Under the pieces are notes generated by a model. It was not told where the DNA came from and made no database searches. It was given only the letters and a program-made list of their open reading frames with translations. Below, in pieces: positions 18,701 to 25,951 of a DNA stretch of 30,271 nt. This DNA comes from Propionibacteriaceae bacterium. Lineage in GTDB: Bacteria > Actinomycetota > Actinomycetes > Propionibacteriales > Propionibacteriaceae. The first letter of the stretch is position 1. The number at the start of each line of letters is the position of its first letter. Location of the stretch: the NCBI GenBank assembly GCA_031254155.1, contig JAIRVA010000233.1, forward strand, positions 1 through 30,271, read 5' to 3'. The position numbers and the translations under genes were made by a program.

Positions 18701-21700
18701 CCGTGGGTCCGACCACCGAGAACACACCCGCCGCCGGGTCTTGGATCTGGCTGACCGCCGACGGGATCGTGATCGAGGTCCCCGCGCCCACCGGGTTCGA
18801 AATGGTGCCGGTCAGACTGAGCAGCTTCCCGTCATTGACGAGGTTCGTCTTCACCGTGATCACGCACGGGGTCTGGTCGCCGTCGTCCCACTGGCAGGTC
18901 TTCGACGCCGGGGTGTAGTTCGTCCCGCTCACCGCGGAATCGCCGACGGCGGTCGCGGCCGTGAAGTCGACCGACACCGCCCCCACCGACCCACCGACGC
19001 GGTTCACCGTGAAGGTGAGATCGTTCCCGGCCGCGACCGGGCCGCTCGTCGTGACGGTGAAGTAGCCCGCCGGCCGGTCGACGATGGTCGCCGGGGCCGA
19101 CGCGGTCGTGATCGTCACGTTGCCGCCCGTCTGCTCGGTTAGTTGCGCCGTGAAGCTGAGGGTCTGGCCGCTGCCCGCGGACTTGGTCGTGACGAGGAAC
19201 TGCTTGTCTGCCGTGTCACCGTCCGCCCAGGTCAGGGTCTGCGCGTTCGTCTCGTAGTTCGTCCCGGCTTTGGCCGATTCGGTCGGGTCGTTCGACGTGG
19301 CAACCTTGACCGTGACCTCGCCGGCGCTGCCGCCGGTCCGGCTGACCGTGAAGACCGCCTGACCGCCGGAGATCACCGACGCCGTCGGGCCGGTGATGGC
19401 GAGCGTTCCCGCGTTCGGGTCCTGGATCGAGGCCGTCGCCGTACCCTTGCCCGCCACGATCGAACCGGCGCCGCTCGGCGCGCTGAGCGTCGCGGTGAAG
19501 TCCACCAACTTCCCGTCGGGCTGTGCGATGGTCGTCACCGGTACGAGGCAGGGGGTCGTCATGTCGCCGTCTGCCCACGCGCAAACGTAGGTCTTGGCCA
19601 CGTAGTTCGTCCCCGCGAGCGCCGCCTTGTCAGCGGTGGTGACGCGGACGCTGGCCGGACCGTCGGAGCCGGTCACCCGGCTGACGGTGAAGACCGCGTC
19701 GCTGCCGGCGGCGACATCCGCCGTCGGGCCAGCGATCTGGAACTGCGCCGCCGGCGGGTTGGCGATGGTCGCCGTGGCCTCAGCCGTCGTGATAGTCGCG
19801 GTGTTCCCGGTGCTCACCGGGCTAGCCAGCGTCATCGTGACGGTCGGTTGCGCGCCATCCGGCACGACAAGGGTCGTCACATCGACGACGCACGGAGCGG
19901 TCTCGCCGTCGCCCCAGCTGCAGGTGCCCTTGACGGGGGTGTAGTTGACGTTGGCCACCCCGGTACCGCCGGTGATGGAGTACGCCACGCTGACCGCGCC
20001 AACGGTGCCGTTCTCGCGGTAGATGGTGAACCGCGCCTTCTGTCCCGCCGTGACCGGCGCCGTCGGGGTGGTGATGCTGAACGTACTGGCCGCGGGGTCG
20101 ACGATGGTCACGTCACCGTGGTCGTCCTTCGGCGAGAGGTACGTACCGTTACCGACCGGGTTGGACAACAGGCCCTGGAGAGTTACGGAGCGGCCGTCGG
20201 TCACCACGGACGTCCCGACGGTCACGGTGTACGTGGTCGTGTCGCCGTCCTTCCACGTGAAGGTCTGCTTCGTCCCGTCGTAGTTCGTGCCCGCGAGGGC
20301 CGTACCGTCCACCGTGGCGAAGTCGACCGCCACGTCGCCGGCCTTGCCGCCGACCCGCGCGATCGTGAACGTGATGCCGTCACCGGCGCCCACGGTCTGG
20401 GCGAGTGGCGTGATCTGGAAGTACCCGCTGTCCTGGTCGGCAATCGTCGCCGTCGCCGTACCCTGAGCGGGGACGATCAACGCGTCGCCACCCGTCGGAT
20501 CGCTCAGCGTCGCCGTGAACGTGTACTGCCCGCCGTCGCCGGTGAACTTGGTGGGTACGGAAATCTGGCACGGCGTCGTCTGGCCGGTCGTCCACGCGCA
20601 GGTGAACGTGGTCGTCGTGTTGTCGTAGTTCACACCGCCCTTCGCCGTACCGTCGCTCAACGTGACCGTCACGGAGACATCACCGACGAGCCCGCTGCCG
20701 GTGAGGCCGGCCAGGCGGTTGACGGTGAACACCGCGGGCTGGCCCGCGCCGACCAGAGCCGACGGCCCGGTGATGGCGAACTGGCCGGCCGACGGATCCT
20801 GGATCGTCGCCTGGGCGGCATTCGCCGGGGCGGCGGCCGGAGCCGAGAAGTTGGAGGCGGACGTGACCGTCGCGGTCAGCGTCACCGCCTTGCCGTCGCC
20901 CGTCGGCGGGACAAGCGAGGGAACGGTCACCGTACAACCCGCCGTGCTGCCGCTCTTCAGGGTGCAGGTCGCCGTCGTGGTCTTGTAGTTCGTGTCCGCC
21001 ACCGCGGTGTCGCCCGTGGCGCCGACGGTCACGGTCGCGACGATGTCGCCGTTCGGCGCCTGCGGGGCACCGGTCTCGTCAACCGGGAGCAGTGTGTACA
21101 CCACCGGGTTGCCCGCCGGGACCAGCGCCGCCGGGCCCTGGATCTTGACCAGCGCCTGGCCGGGGTCGATGATCTCGCCCGTCGCCGTCGGCGTCACGAT
21201 GTTGGCGTTGCCCGCGAGCGTCGCGGTCAGGGTGGGCGTCAGCCCGTCCGCCACCTTGAGGGTCGCCACGGTGATCGTGCAGACGGTCGTGTCGTCGCCG
21301 TCAGCCCACGCGCAGGCGTACGGGCCAGCGTCGGTGTAGTTGGTCTTCGCCACCGCCGTGTCGCCGTCAACGTGCAGGGTGACCGTCAGGTTGGCCGCGC
21401 CGGCGCTGCCGTTCGTCCTGGTCACCTCGTACGTCAGCGGGTTGCCCGCGTCGACCCGGGTGTTCGTCGCCGTGATCGCGAAGTCGCCCTCCGGCGGATC
21501 AACCAGCGTACCGATAGCGGACGCCGCCGTCTGGTCAATCAGGGTCGCATCGGTCAGGCTCGTGCTGAGGCTGCTCTTCGCGCCCTGCAGAGTGGCGGTG
21601 TAGTCGAGGGTTGCCCCGTCGTTGTTGGCGAGCAGCGGTACGGTGACGGTGCACACATCGGAGTTGCCGGCCACCCAGGTACAGGTGATCGGGGCACCGG

Positions 21701-23690
21701 CCGTGACCGCCTTATCGTTCACCGTCACGCCCGCCAGATCAAAGTTGTTCCCCGCCTGGGCCTGGCCATTGGCGGTGTTCGTCGAGCCGGAGGTCAGGGC
21801 GACATTGACGCTCAGCGTACCCTGGCTGCCCGTGGCGCGCTTGACCTCGAAGGTCTGGACGTTCTCGCCCGTGGCGGGGTTCATCTTGACCGCGGTCGTC
21901 TGCGTCGCCGGGGTGATGGAGAGGAGGCCCGGGTTGGCGCAGTTGCCGGTGATGGTGATCAGGCGGGAGTACTGCGTCGACAGGGTCTGGGCGTAACCGG
22001 AGTCCGACTGCGTCTGGACGCGGTAGCCACCGGCCACGGTGCCATCAGTGGCGATGGACGAGGCCGGTACGGTGACCGTCACCGGGAAGGCCGCCGTCTG
22101 GCCAGTGTACGTCTGGACGAAATCTTCCGCCTTGGTGGTGGCGGTGTGGTAGAGGTCGATGTCGACCGGGGTCTTGGGGCCCGTCGTCGGCGGGACGACG
22201 TAGAACGTCGCCTGGCACGTCCCGTTCACCAAACTGGCCGTGGTCGTGGGCTGGGTGGCGGTATCCGTCGCCTTCGCCTCGGGGTACCACGGATTGACGC
22301 CACCGTTGGTCGTGACGTAGTTGCGCACCATGGCGTCGATACCAGTATAAACGGCGTTGTTTTCCTGGCCAGTACCAAGACTCCCGGCGGTGCCAGCCGA
22401 TGGACCAAACTTATTGTTCCTCACCGTCACCAGGCCAGCGATGTAAAACTGGATCGCACCACCACCCCCGGCTGTACCATAACCGTCGATGACGTTGTTC
22501 TCAATCGCCAGGTTGGAAGCCTTGGTGGCGTTTGCGCCGATATCTGTGGAGGCACCGTAGTAAATCACCCCACCAGAGGCCGTCCGCATCGAGTTGTCGA
22601 ACTTGTTGTTCGATACCGTCGCCCCTCCCGGGAAGACATGGCCGCTCGGCAACATGATCGCGGTAAAGCGGTCAGCCGGCGAAACGGCGATGTTAGTGAA
22701 CGTGTTGCCGGTGATGGCGAGGCTCAAAGCGGTAAAGGCGTTGGCATCATAAGGATCGCCGCTGTTCGGGATGAGGTTGATCGCTGTGCCATACCAGAGC
22801 GAGGCCGGGAGGTTCTGGAACGTGTTACCGGTGATCTGGAGATCGGCCACCGTCACGTTCGCCGACGGGTCCGCCAGGATCATGTCCTGACCACACCCGG
22901 TCCCATCCGCACACTGGTAACCCGCCGTGGGCATTCCGAACACGTTGTTCTTAATGATGAGGCTGTTGGTGGTTGGCTGGGCACCCTGGCTGGCGATGTA
23001 CACCGCGGCGCCAGAGGTTGAGTACACGGCGTCGCCGTTGATCGTGTTGTTCTGGATCACGACATTCTGGGCACCGCCGACGACGCCGACGAAGCGCTGC
23101 AGCGCGTAATTGGCCCGCTGCTCATTGGTGAAGTCCTGCAGCGTCACTGTGTTCGCCTTCGGCCCGATCAGGAAGGCCGTACCGCCAGCGGTGACAGGGT
23201 GTGCCGCGTCGTTGCCGTTAGTGATGGTGACGTTCGTGGCGTTGATGTAGAAACCCGCCGGGTAGTCATCGGACGTGGTAGCGCTCATCAGCCCGATGCC
23301 GGCAAGGTTCAGGGTCATACCGCTGGTGATCGAGTAATACGCGTTGCTGACGTAAGTGGGGTAGCCCACGAAATTCGCCAGCGTGCCCGTGATCATAGGG
23401 CCACTCGGGGTGATCGTCCCCGTGAAGCCGGTCGCCGCCTTGACGGTGGCCGTACCATCGTCAGAATTGGCCTTGACGATCGCCGCCCCCAGGGTACACG
23501 TCCCGGTCGCAGTGTCGTTACCCGCCGTACAGGTGCCAGCCGTCCCTGCCGCCGTCGAGTTGACATAGTAGACGTTGTTGGCGGCCGCTTGGGCCGCCGG
23601 TACAACGGTGGAGAGCCCCATCAGGCCCAAGGATAAGGCGGAGAGACCCGCCACTGTGGCGCGCAGCGCACGCAACGACCGAAAACTCAT
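12759..23690 (-). CDS. Giant secreted Calx-beta repeat surface protein
   Basis: About 3643 residues. ATG 23690 is chosen because AAGGGG precedes it and a signal peptide follows at once (MSFRSLRALR..., hydrophobic core, PAAQAA cleavage-like site); an upstream in-frame ATG at 23747 is unlikely. Residues of about 35-480 show a CSLREA/beta-helix-like module (VYYVNST, then repeated N-N-x-F/I rungs such as ITGNTFQN, VSNNKFDN, IENNVIDG). From about 585 to 3330 there are about 24 Calx-beta-like units of 105-120 residues, most with AGTNY and a Cys pair in C-W-DG--TPC. Then come an InlB/Flg_new-like repeat (VTFDGNGG...REGYIFTGWNT, about 3335-3402), an invasin-like Ig domain, a small beta domain (TVIGRGFRPGE), and a terminal hydrophobic segment with RRRMA. 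No LPXTG is present. A role as adhesin or matrix protein is inferred. The beta-helix part has lower GC (35/60 at 22501-22560) than the repeats (49/60 at 15301-15360). Confidence 0.9.
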   Translation of the reverse strand: MSFRSLRALRATVAGLSALSLGLMGLSTVVPAAQAAANNVYYVNSTAAGTAGTCTAGNDTATGTCTLGAAIVKANSDDGTATVKAATGFTGTITPSGPMITGTLANFVGYPTYVSNAYYSITSGMTLNLAGIGLMSATTSDDYPAGFYINATNVTITNGNDAAHPVTAGGTAFLIGPKANTVTLQDFTNEQRANYALQRFVGVVGGAQNVVIQNNTINGDAVYSTSGAAVYIASQGAQPTTNSLIIKNNVFGMPTAGYQCADGTGCGQDMILADPSANVTVADLQITGNTFQNLPASLWYGTAINLIPNSGDPYDANAFTALSLAITGNTFTNIAVSPADRFTAIMLPSGHVFPGGATVSNNKFDNSMRTASGGVIYYGASTDIGANATKASNLAIENNVIDGYGTAGGGGAIQFYIAGLVTVRNNKFGPSAGTAGSLGTGQENNAVYTGIDAMVRNYVTTNGGVNPWYPEAKATDTATQPTTTASLVNGTCQATFYVVPPTTGPKTPVDIDLYHTATTKAEDFVQTYTGQTAAFPVTVTVPASSIATDGTVAGGYRVQTQSDSGYAQTLSTQYSRLITITGNCANPGLLSITPATQTTAVKMNPATGENVQTFEVKRATGSQGTLSVNVALTSGSTNTANGQAQAGNNFDLAGVTVNDKAVTAGAPITCTWVAGNSDVCTVTVPLLANNDGATLDYTATLQGAKSSLSTSLTDATLIDQTAASAIGTLVDPPEGDFAITATNTRVDAGNPLTYEVTRTNGSAGAANLTVTLHVDGDTAVAKTNYTDAGPYACAWADGDDTTVCTITVATLKVADGLTPTLTATLAGNANIVTPTATGEIIDPGQALVKIQGPAALVPAGNPVVYTLLPVDETGAPQAPNGDIVATVTVGATGDTAVADTNYKTTTATCTLKSGSTAGCTVTVPSLVPPTGDGKAVTLTATVTSASNFSAPAAAPANAAQATIQDPSAGQFAITGPSALVGAGQPAVFTVNRLAGLTGSGLVGDVSVTVTLSDGTAKGGVNYDNTTTTFTCAWTTGQTTPCQISVPTKFTGDGGQYTFTATLSDPTGGDALIVPAQGTATATIADQDSGYFQITPLAQTVGAGDGITFTIARVGGKAGDVAVDFATVDGTALAGTNYDGTKQTFTWKDGDTTTYTVTVGTSVVTDGRSVTLQGLLSNPVGNGTYLSPKDDHGDVTIVDPAASTFSITTPTAPVTAGQKARFTIYRENGTVGAVSVAYSITGGTGVANVNYTPVKGTCSWGDGETAPCVVDVTTLVVPDGAQPTVTMTLASPVSTGNTATITTAEATATIANPPAAQFQIAGPTADVAAGSDAVFTVSRVTGSDGPASVRVTTADKAALAGTNYVAKTYVCAWADGDMTTPCLVPVTTIAQPDGKLVDFTATLSAPSGAGSIVAGKGTATASIQDPNAGTLAITGPTASVISGGQAVFTVSRTGGSAGEVTVKVATSNDPTESAKAGTNYETNAQTLTWADGDTADKQFLVTTKSAGSGQTLSFTAQLTEQTGGNVTITTASAPATIVDRPAGYFTVTTSGPVAAGNDLTFTVNRVGGSVGAVSVDFTAATAVGDSAVSGTNYTPASKTCQWDDGDQTPCVITVKTNLVNDGKLLSLTGTISNPVGAGTSITIPSAVSQIQDPAAGVFSVVGPTAAVAAGQPAVFTVTREGGSAGEVTVAWTTAPGDALAGTNYKSNSSTCVFPAGVMSCSISVDTVAVADGKAPVFSVKLTGATGGNPTIKVAEATATIQDPDQTQFQITGPEAPVAAGDPAEFTVSRVNGSTGDVSVVVTTQDGSAKAGSHYQWTTQTCSWADGNTPPCTVSVPTLVRSDGTTVDFTAVLSKPTAPAVIVTGQGTATATIQNPSAGQFAITGPSSLVGAGLDAVFTVDRLPGLQGTGLSGAASVPVTLTNGTATGGKNYDNAQTTFTCSWTDGDATPCQISVPTMFTGTSGQYTFTATLGAPAGGDALVVAGQASATATIMDKNSGYFQITPSAQTVAAGATITFTVARVGGKAGAVSVDVATVDGTAVAGPNYTTRSATFTWPDGDDTTTHDVTVPTTIVTDGKSLTLQGLLSNPVGKGTYLSPNDNHGDVTITDPAASTFSVTAPAQVAAGQSATFTITRDGGSVGAVGVAYSISGTAIAGTNYTPVASGTCNWADTKTAPCVVTVPTLVVADGAKPTLTLTLAGPVSAGDTATITAATAATTIVNPAAAQFEIAGPTADVAAGSQATFTVSRVTGSAGPASVTVTTTEGTSGRAGTNYVSKVYTCDWKDNDMTPCSVPVTTVVQPDGARVDFAATLSNPSGASTIVAGKGTATAWIQDPSAGTLMIAGPSAVVTSGDDAVFTVTRSGGSAGQVTVTVATVDGSAKAGTNYTGLTQQLTWANGDTAAKQVSVKTLFSGAGGQADFTAQLDKATGGNVTITTASAPATIQNRVAGYFTITGPSGPVAAGENLTFNVNRVGGSAGAVSVDVATVDGTAKAGTNYDSVAQTCQWADTVTTACAITVPTKVVGDGALLALTAALSNPVGSGTSVTVASVQGQIQDPSAGIFSVTGPTAPVTAGQPATFVITREGGFAGTVKVAWATANGTAKAGANYASDAGVCTFLPGQKTCTVTVDTLVVPDGTQPVFSVTLGSAVGGNATIAVAEAPATITDPAGTQFAITGPSTPVTAGSPAVFTVNRAVGTVGVTQVTVTTTGGTAVAGTNYTTTTVTCQWGDGVTTPCTVSVPTTAQPDGTTVGFTAVLSAPGAPAAIAADQGTASATIVNPSAGQFAITGPTSPVAAGTAATFAVTRSGGTAGTVSIDWVAQDGTALAGTNYTASAGTCVFPAGELTCPITVPTLVVADGATPGFTVQLTKITGGNATITGAQAAATIQDPAQTVFQITGPTATIAAGAPAAFTVNRTNGTTGAASVVVTTVDGSARAGTNYVWATQTCEWADGDASPCTVSVPTIKQADGTTVTFTAQLSDPSQPATTGVTSASATIVNPGAGTLSLNAPAGPVNAGGQAVFTVTRNDGGAGVVSVTVATADGTAIGGTNYTPKTQTLTWDDGDTSAKRFIVDTVFLGEGNELTFGASLTGATGGNVSVAPATATATIVDRAAGYFAVSLEGNSTVAAGGTLTFRVDRVGGSAGAVAVDFVTKGDTALAAVNYEAAGKTCAWADGVTTPCLIPVTTKVVNDGALLELVGQLVNPVGTGTSLGIDQAFGQIQDPSAGGFSVAGPADVVTAGQPAVFTITRTGGTTGAVTVGWTTTNGTGVAGTNYTAATGTCEFPDGVTTCTVKVPTLVVVDGLAPVFTLSLTSATGGNAAVIVPSANATIVDPAPIPVRTVTFDGNGGAPVSSTASVAQGGTVALPGTPTREGYIFTGWNTAAAGSGTWFTASTPVGADLTVYAQWQAILVPLLPDSSVEKEQIIANTTGGASRLANGTDTYTIYTTVVDQYGHPMTGLEDQLTLVLPESVRAGAITETATPGVYAFAVDSATPGNFAVMVLLDGEPVGQPGGQSIPVNFIAAQIAEKTRTPGEAQTVIGRGFRPGELVTVTLHSQPIVLGTFTADSAGIVTVPSFTLPADFALGDHTVVFQGDQSGTVTVAFVVVPVGIHSGGSVTGPAAGSGLALVLALAGLAAGVLLVRRRMA
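13691..15356 (-). repeat. Super-repeat block 3: shortened, five units
   Basis: It starts like unit A (AGQFAITGP) but its body is unit G-like (TCVFPAG). Then follow an H-type unit (QTVFQITGP), E (AGTLSL), F (AGYFAV) and G (AGGFSV). Units B-D are absent, which points to deletion by unequal recombination between units. Confidence 0.75.
15357..18065 (-). repeat. Super-repeat block 2: eight Calx-beta units (A-H)
   Basis: The second copy of the eight-unit block, 903 codons. Subtype-specific details match block 1 unit by unit: unit B shares LQGLLSNPVG and GTYLSP, unit E shares TGGNVTITTASAPATI and lacks Cys, and unit A shares ATPCQISVPT-like text (TPCQISVPT). Confidence 0.85.
18066..20789 (-). repeat. 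Super-repeat block 1: eight Calx-beta units (A-H)
   Basis: Eight successive units of distinct subtypes, in order by their first residues: AGQFAITGPS (A), SGYFQITP (B), ASTFSIT (C), AAQFQIAGP (D), AGTLAITGP (E), AGYFTVT (F), AGVFSVVGP (G) and QTQFQITGP (H). The block is 908 codons long and recurs in the same order in the next block. Confidence 0.85.
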
Positions 23691-23954
23691 TTTGAAACAC
23701 CCCTTATGAGATCTGGGACGGTACTCACTCAACCCAGTAAACGACATCGAGACTCCCCGGTATCAGTGAGCACTGTACCACAAAAACTACGACAATGTTT
23801 TATGACATCGCAAGAGTAGCATTTTGGCGTCGAGGTGTGGTCCGTCTCGACGCCCCCGGCCCGCCGGGCGACCCACTGAGGCCCAGCGGTTCCGCCGCCC
23901 CGAACTGACGAGTTCAGTTATTCGAATCGACGAGTTCGCTGGTAGCGGGGCGAC
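23691..23954. other. Gene-free region upstream of the giant gene
   Basis: This holds the leader of the giant gene, with AAGGGG as ribosome site near 23700. An AT-richer patch at about 23770-23825 is the likely promoter zone, but no clear -35/-10 pair could be fixed. GACGAGTTC is directly repeated around 23907-23938. No convincing ORF is present. The rest of this 489-base gap (to 24179) holds the ATPase relic and the next promoter. Confidence 0.4.
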
Positions 23955-24076
23955 GTGGATTCCCTCCGACTCGGCACCGCTCCCTCGCCGGGATCGTCCT
24001 CAACACGGGCCCACAGGGCTACCGGTACGCCGACCGCCTGTACGGGCTGCCGCTGTCCGCACTGTGGGAGTTGTGA
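23955..24076 (+). pseudogene. Relic C-terminus of a DUF4143-type AAA+ ATPase
   Basis: From 23984 the frame reads LAGIVLNTGPQGYRYADRLY and then GLPLSALWEL before a TGA at 24074. This matches the end of the intact ATPase at 26798-28048 (VIVGTGPGYRRADG, then VVPLSALCP) and the general C-terminus of the family. Just upstream the coding resemblance (VDSLRLG) continues only in another frame, so a frameshift lies near 23980. No Walker motifs or other parts remain. Length and decay indicate a remnant of a lost gene. Confidence 0.6.
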
Positions 24077-24141
24077 CCTGGCCACCTCACAACCGGTGAT
24101 CCAGAAGACGAGACGCCCTGGCCGGTCGTACTCACGCCTTT

Positions 24142-24147
24142 TAGGCT
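24142..24147 (+). promoter_or_regulatory. -10 box (TAGGCT) of the YwaF-like gene
   Basis: TAGGCT lies 32 bases before the ATG at 24180, the same hexamer as before the MBL gene. A -35 element is not evident. The transcript would carry a short leader with CGAGG as ribosome site. Confidence 0.35.
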
Positions 24148-24179
24148 AAGAAAGATGGCAGTTTGGAAACGAGGTGACA

Positions 24180-24917
24180 ATGTCTGACTTCTTCAGCGCC
24201 GAGCCGGGCAGAATCCAACTCACGGAGTTTGGCCCGCTGCACTGGGTGACCCTCGGCGTCCTGGCCCTCGCCATCGCGGTCACGGTCATCTTCCGGGCGC
24301 GCCTGCGGAGCGAGCGGGTACGCTGGTGGCTCCCCGTCGGACTGGGCATCGTGGCGTGGATCCTGGAGATCCTCTACCACGTCTGGACGTACATCAACCA
24401 CCTCGACTTCGTTTTCAACCTGGTCCCGCTGGAGTTGTGCGCGATCAGTCTTTACCTGACCGTCATCCTCTGCTTCACCCGGAACCGCGCAGTCTGGGAG
24501 ATCTACTACTTCACCTCCGTCGGCGCGCTGGCGTCGGTCCTGTTCCCCGCCATGGGCGGCTTCGGCCCGGACCACATCCGCTACTGGCATTACTTCATTT
24601 GCCACGGGTACATCGCCTGGCTGAACGCCTGGTTCCTCGCCGTCGAGGGGTACCGCCTCCGCCGCTCGGCGCTGGTGCGCCTGCTGGCGGTCGGCGTACC
24701 GTTTGTGCTTGTCGTCCGCTTCGTCGACTGGAAGTGGCAGGTCAACTACATGTTCCTGCAGGGTCCGAGTGCCACGGCCTCCCCGCTGGACTTCCTCGGG
24801 CCGGCGGGGCCCGCGTACTTCCTCAAACTCCTCCTCCTCGCCGTGGTGGTCTTCGGGATCATGTACGTCGCCGCCCCCAAGGTACCGCGGGCCCCCGCCC
24901 TTCGCGACGAGGCATGA
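24180..24917 (+). CDS. YwaF/TIGR02206-like integral membrane protein
   Basis: A 245-residue protein of unknown function with about seven hydrophobic segments. Family-like features are FGPLHWVTLGVLAL near the start, LVPLELCAISLYLTVILCF (the P-L-LC helix), a YYFTSVGALASVLFPAMGGF helix, and HYFICHGYIAWLNAW with conserved His residues. ATG 24180 is preferred because CGAGG precedes it; a GTG at 24174 is also in frame. The stop overlaps the first base of the 32-bp direct repeat at 24917, and the Fic gene converges on it with only 10 bases between. Confidence 0.8.
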   Translation: MSDFFSAEPGRIQLTEFGPLHWVTLGVLALAIAVTVIFRARLRSERVRWWLPVGLGIVAWILEILYHVWTYINHLDFVFNLVPLELCAISLYLTVILCFTRNRAVWEIYYFTSVGALASVLFPAMGGFGPDHIRYWHYFICHGYIAWLNAWFLAVEGYRLRRSALVRLLAVGVPFVLVVRFVDWKWQVNYMFLQGPSATASPLDFLGPAGPAYFLKLLLLAVVVFGIMYVAAPKVPRAPALRDEA

Positions 24918-24948
24918 TCCTGCGGCATCATGCCGCCAAATCCCGCCC
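24917..24948. repeat. 32-bp direct repeat, copy 1 (with GCGGCA/TGCCGC palindrome)
   Basis: It matches 28076-28107 at 29 of 32 positions. The centre GCGGCATCATGCCGC can form a small hairpin between two convergent genes. On the minus strand it encodes the last residues of the Fic protein (GRDLAA, then stop). Confidence 0.7.
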
Positions 24949-25833
24949 CGTCGGCTCGGGCCGCCACTCACCCGCGATCATCCACCGGTCCCGGACCCGG
25001 AATGCCGGAATTGTCTGACGTTTGGCTTTGTTGGCCGCGACGTTGGCCCGTACGCCGGCCGCGGCGGCCCACCGGCTGAGCGGTACGACCGTGGTACCCT
25101 CCAAAACGGCGATCCGCTTGTGGAGCGACTCCTGAAGCAGGAGCGCGAGCAGCGCCGACATCCCGCCGTAGTCGTCCGTCTTCACGTAGCGATCAAGCCG
25201 GGGGTAGTAGTCCGCCTGGCGGTTCCGGGCCCGGACAATGACCGGCGGCAGGCCGAGCGCTAACAACTGCTGGTTAATGATGACGCGGCCAATCCGGCCG
25301 TTGCCGTCGCCAAACGGGTGGATGGTCTCAAACTCGCAATGAAACCAGGCGATCTTGTCGACAAAGAAGGTCCGGTCATCGTCGACGTACCGCTGCAGCG
25401 CCTGCCTGACCAGGCCGGGTACGAAGTCCGGGTTGGCCCCCACATGACTGCCCACCCGGACCCACTCGTGACCCCGCCGAAAACGCCCCGCGATGTCATC
25501 CCGGATCCCCGTCATCAGGCGGCCGTGCCACCGCAGGATCAGCCCCTCCGACAAGGGCGCCGTCGAACTGAGCAGGTCCACCGTCACCGCCGCCAGGTTC
25601 GCGGCCTCGTAAACCTCCCGGACAAGGCGCCCACCGTCGGGAGTGAGCCCCTGGACGACCCGCTCCGTGTCCTCCAGACTGAGGGTAGAGCCTTCAATCG
25701 CGTTCGACTGGTGCACGCTTTCCGGCAGTTCGGCCAGCGCGATCTCCCGCAGCGCGTCCGCATTGCCCGTCGCCAGCCGCTCGTACCGTTTCTGCAGCCC
25801 CAGCAGCCGGTCCTTCGTCACCTGGTTGATCAT
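24928..25833 (-). CDS. Fic-domain AMP-transferase-like protein with wHTH end
   Basis: A 301-residue class II-type Fic protein. The inhibitory helix motif SNAIEG (43-48, form [S/T]xxxE[G/N]) precedes the Fic core. The active-site loop HPFGDGNGRIGR begins at His172, with all expected residues intact. The C-terminal part (about 250-295, LSRWAAAAGVRANVAANKA) looks like a winged or simple helix-turn-helix, as in Fic proteins that bind their own promoter. The start ATG follows GGAGG. An inverted repeat of TACGTGAA type lies 22 bases upstream. Targets are unknown; both AMP transfer and removal are possible in this class. Confidence 0.9.
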   Translation of the reverse strand: MINQVTKDRLLGLQKRYERLATGNADALREIALAELPESVHQSNAIEGSTLSLEDTERVVQGLTPDGGRLVREVYEAANLAAVTVDLLSSTAPLSEGLILRWHGRLMTGIRDDIAGRFRRGHEWVRVGSHVGANPDFVPGLVRQALQRYVDDDRTFFVDKIAWFHCEFETIHPFGDGNGRIGRVIINQQLLALGLPPVIVRARNRQADYYPRLDRYVKTDDYGGMSALLALLLQESLHKRIAVLEGTTVVPLSRWAAAAGVRANVAANKAKRQTIPAFRVRDRWMIAGEWRPEPTGRDLAA

Positions 25834-25854
25834 GAACCACCTCCACCCCCACTT

Positions 25855-25892
25855 TACGTGAAAATTCAGTTGATTCTACCGCTATTCACGTA
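25855..25892 (-). promoter_or_regulatory. Inverted repeat upstream of the Fic gene (likely operator)
   Basis: TACGTGAAAA (25855-25864) and TATTCACGTA (25883-25892) are reverse complements at 9 of 10 positions with an 18-base spacer. It sits in an AT-rich patch directly upstream of the Fic ribosome site. Given the helix-turn-helix end of the Fic protein, autoregulation is inferred. Confidence 0.5.
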
Positions 25893-25951
25893 TTTTCCGG
25901 CGCGCGCTCCGCAGACCGCCAGCCCGGGTCCGGTGGCGGCGGTTGGCCCGT

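Noticed and set aside
13691..21937. Regular repeats considered as a CRISPR array or intergenic satellite
   Set aside because: The period is about 330 bp, the repeats are diverged and stay in one open frame; they are protein-coding units.
14766..23021. Two very long plus-strand open frames (14766-19142 and 19143-23021), in one frame and parted by a single stop, antisense to the giant gene
   Set aside because: They mirror the repeated codon pattern of the GC-rich repeat gene; the translation is Arg/Gly/Asp-rich with no domain, no ribosome site and no start context.
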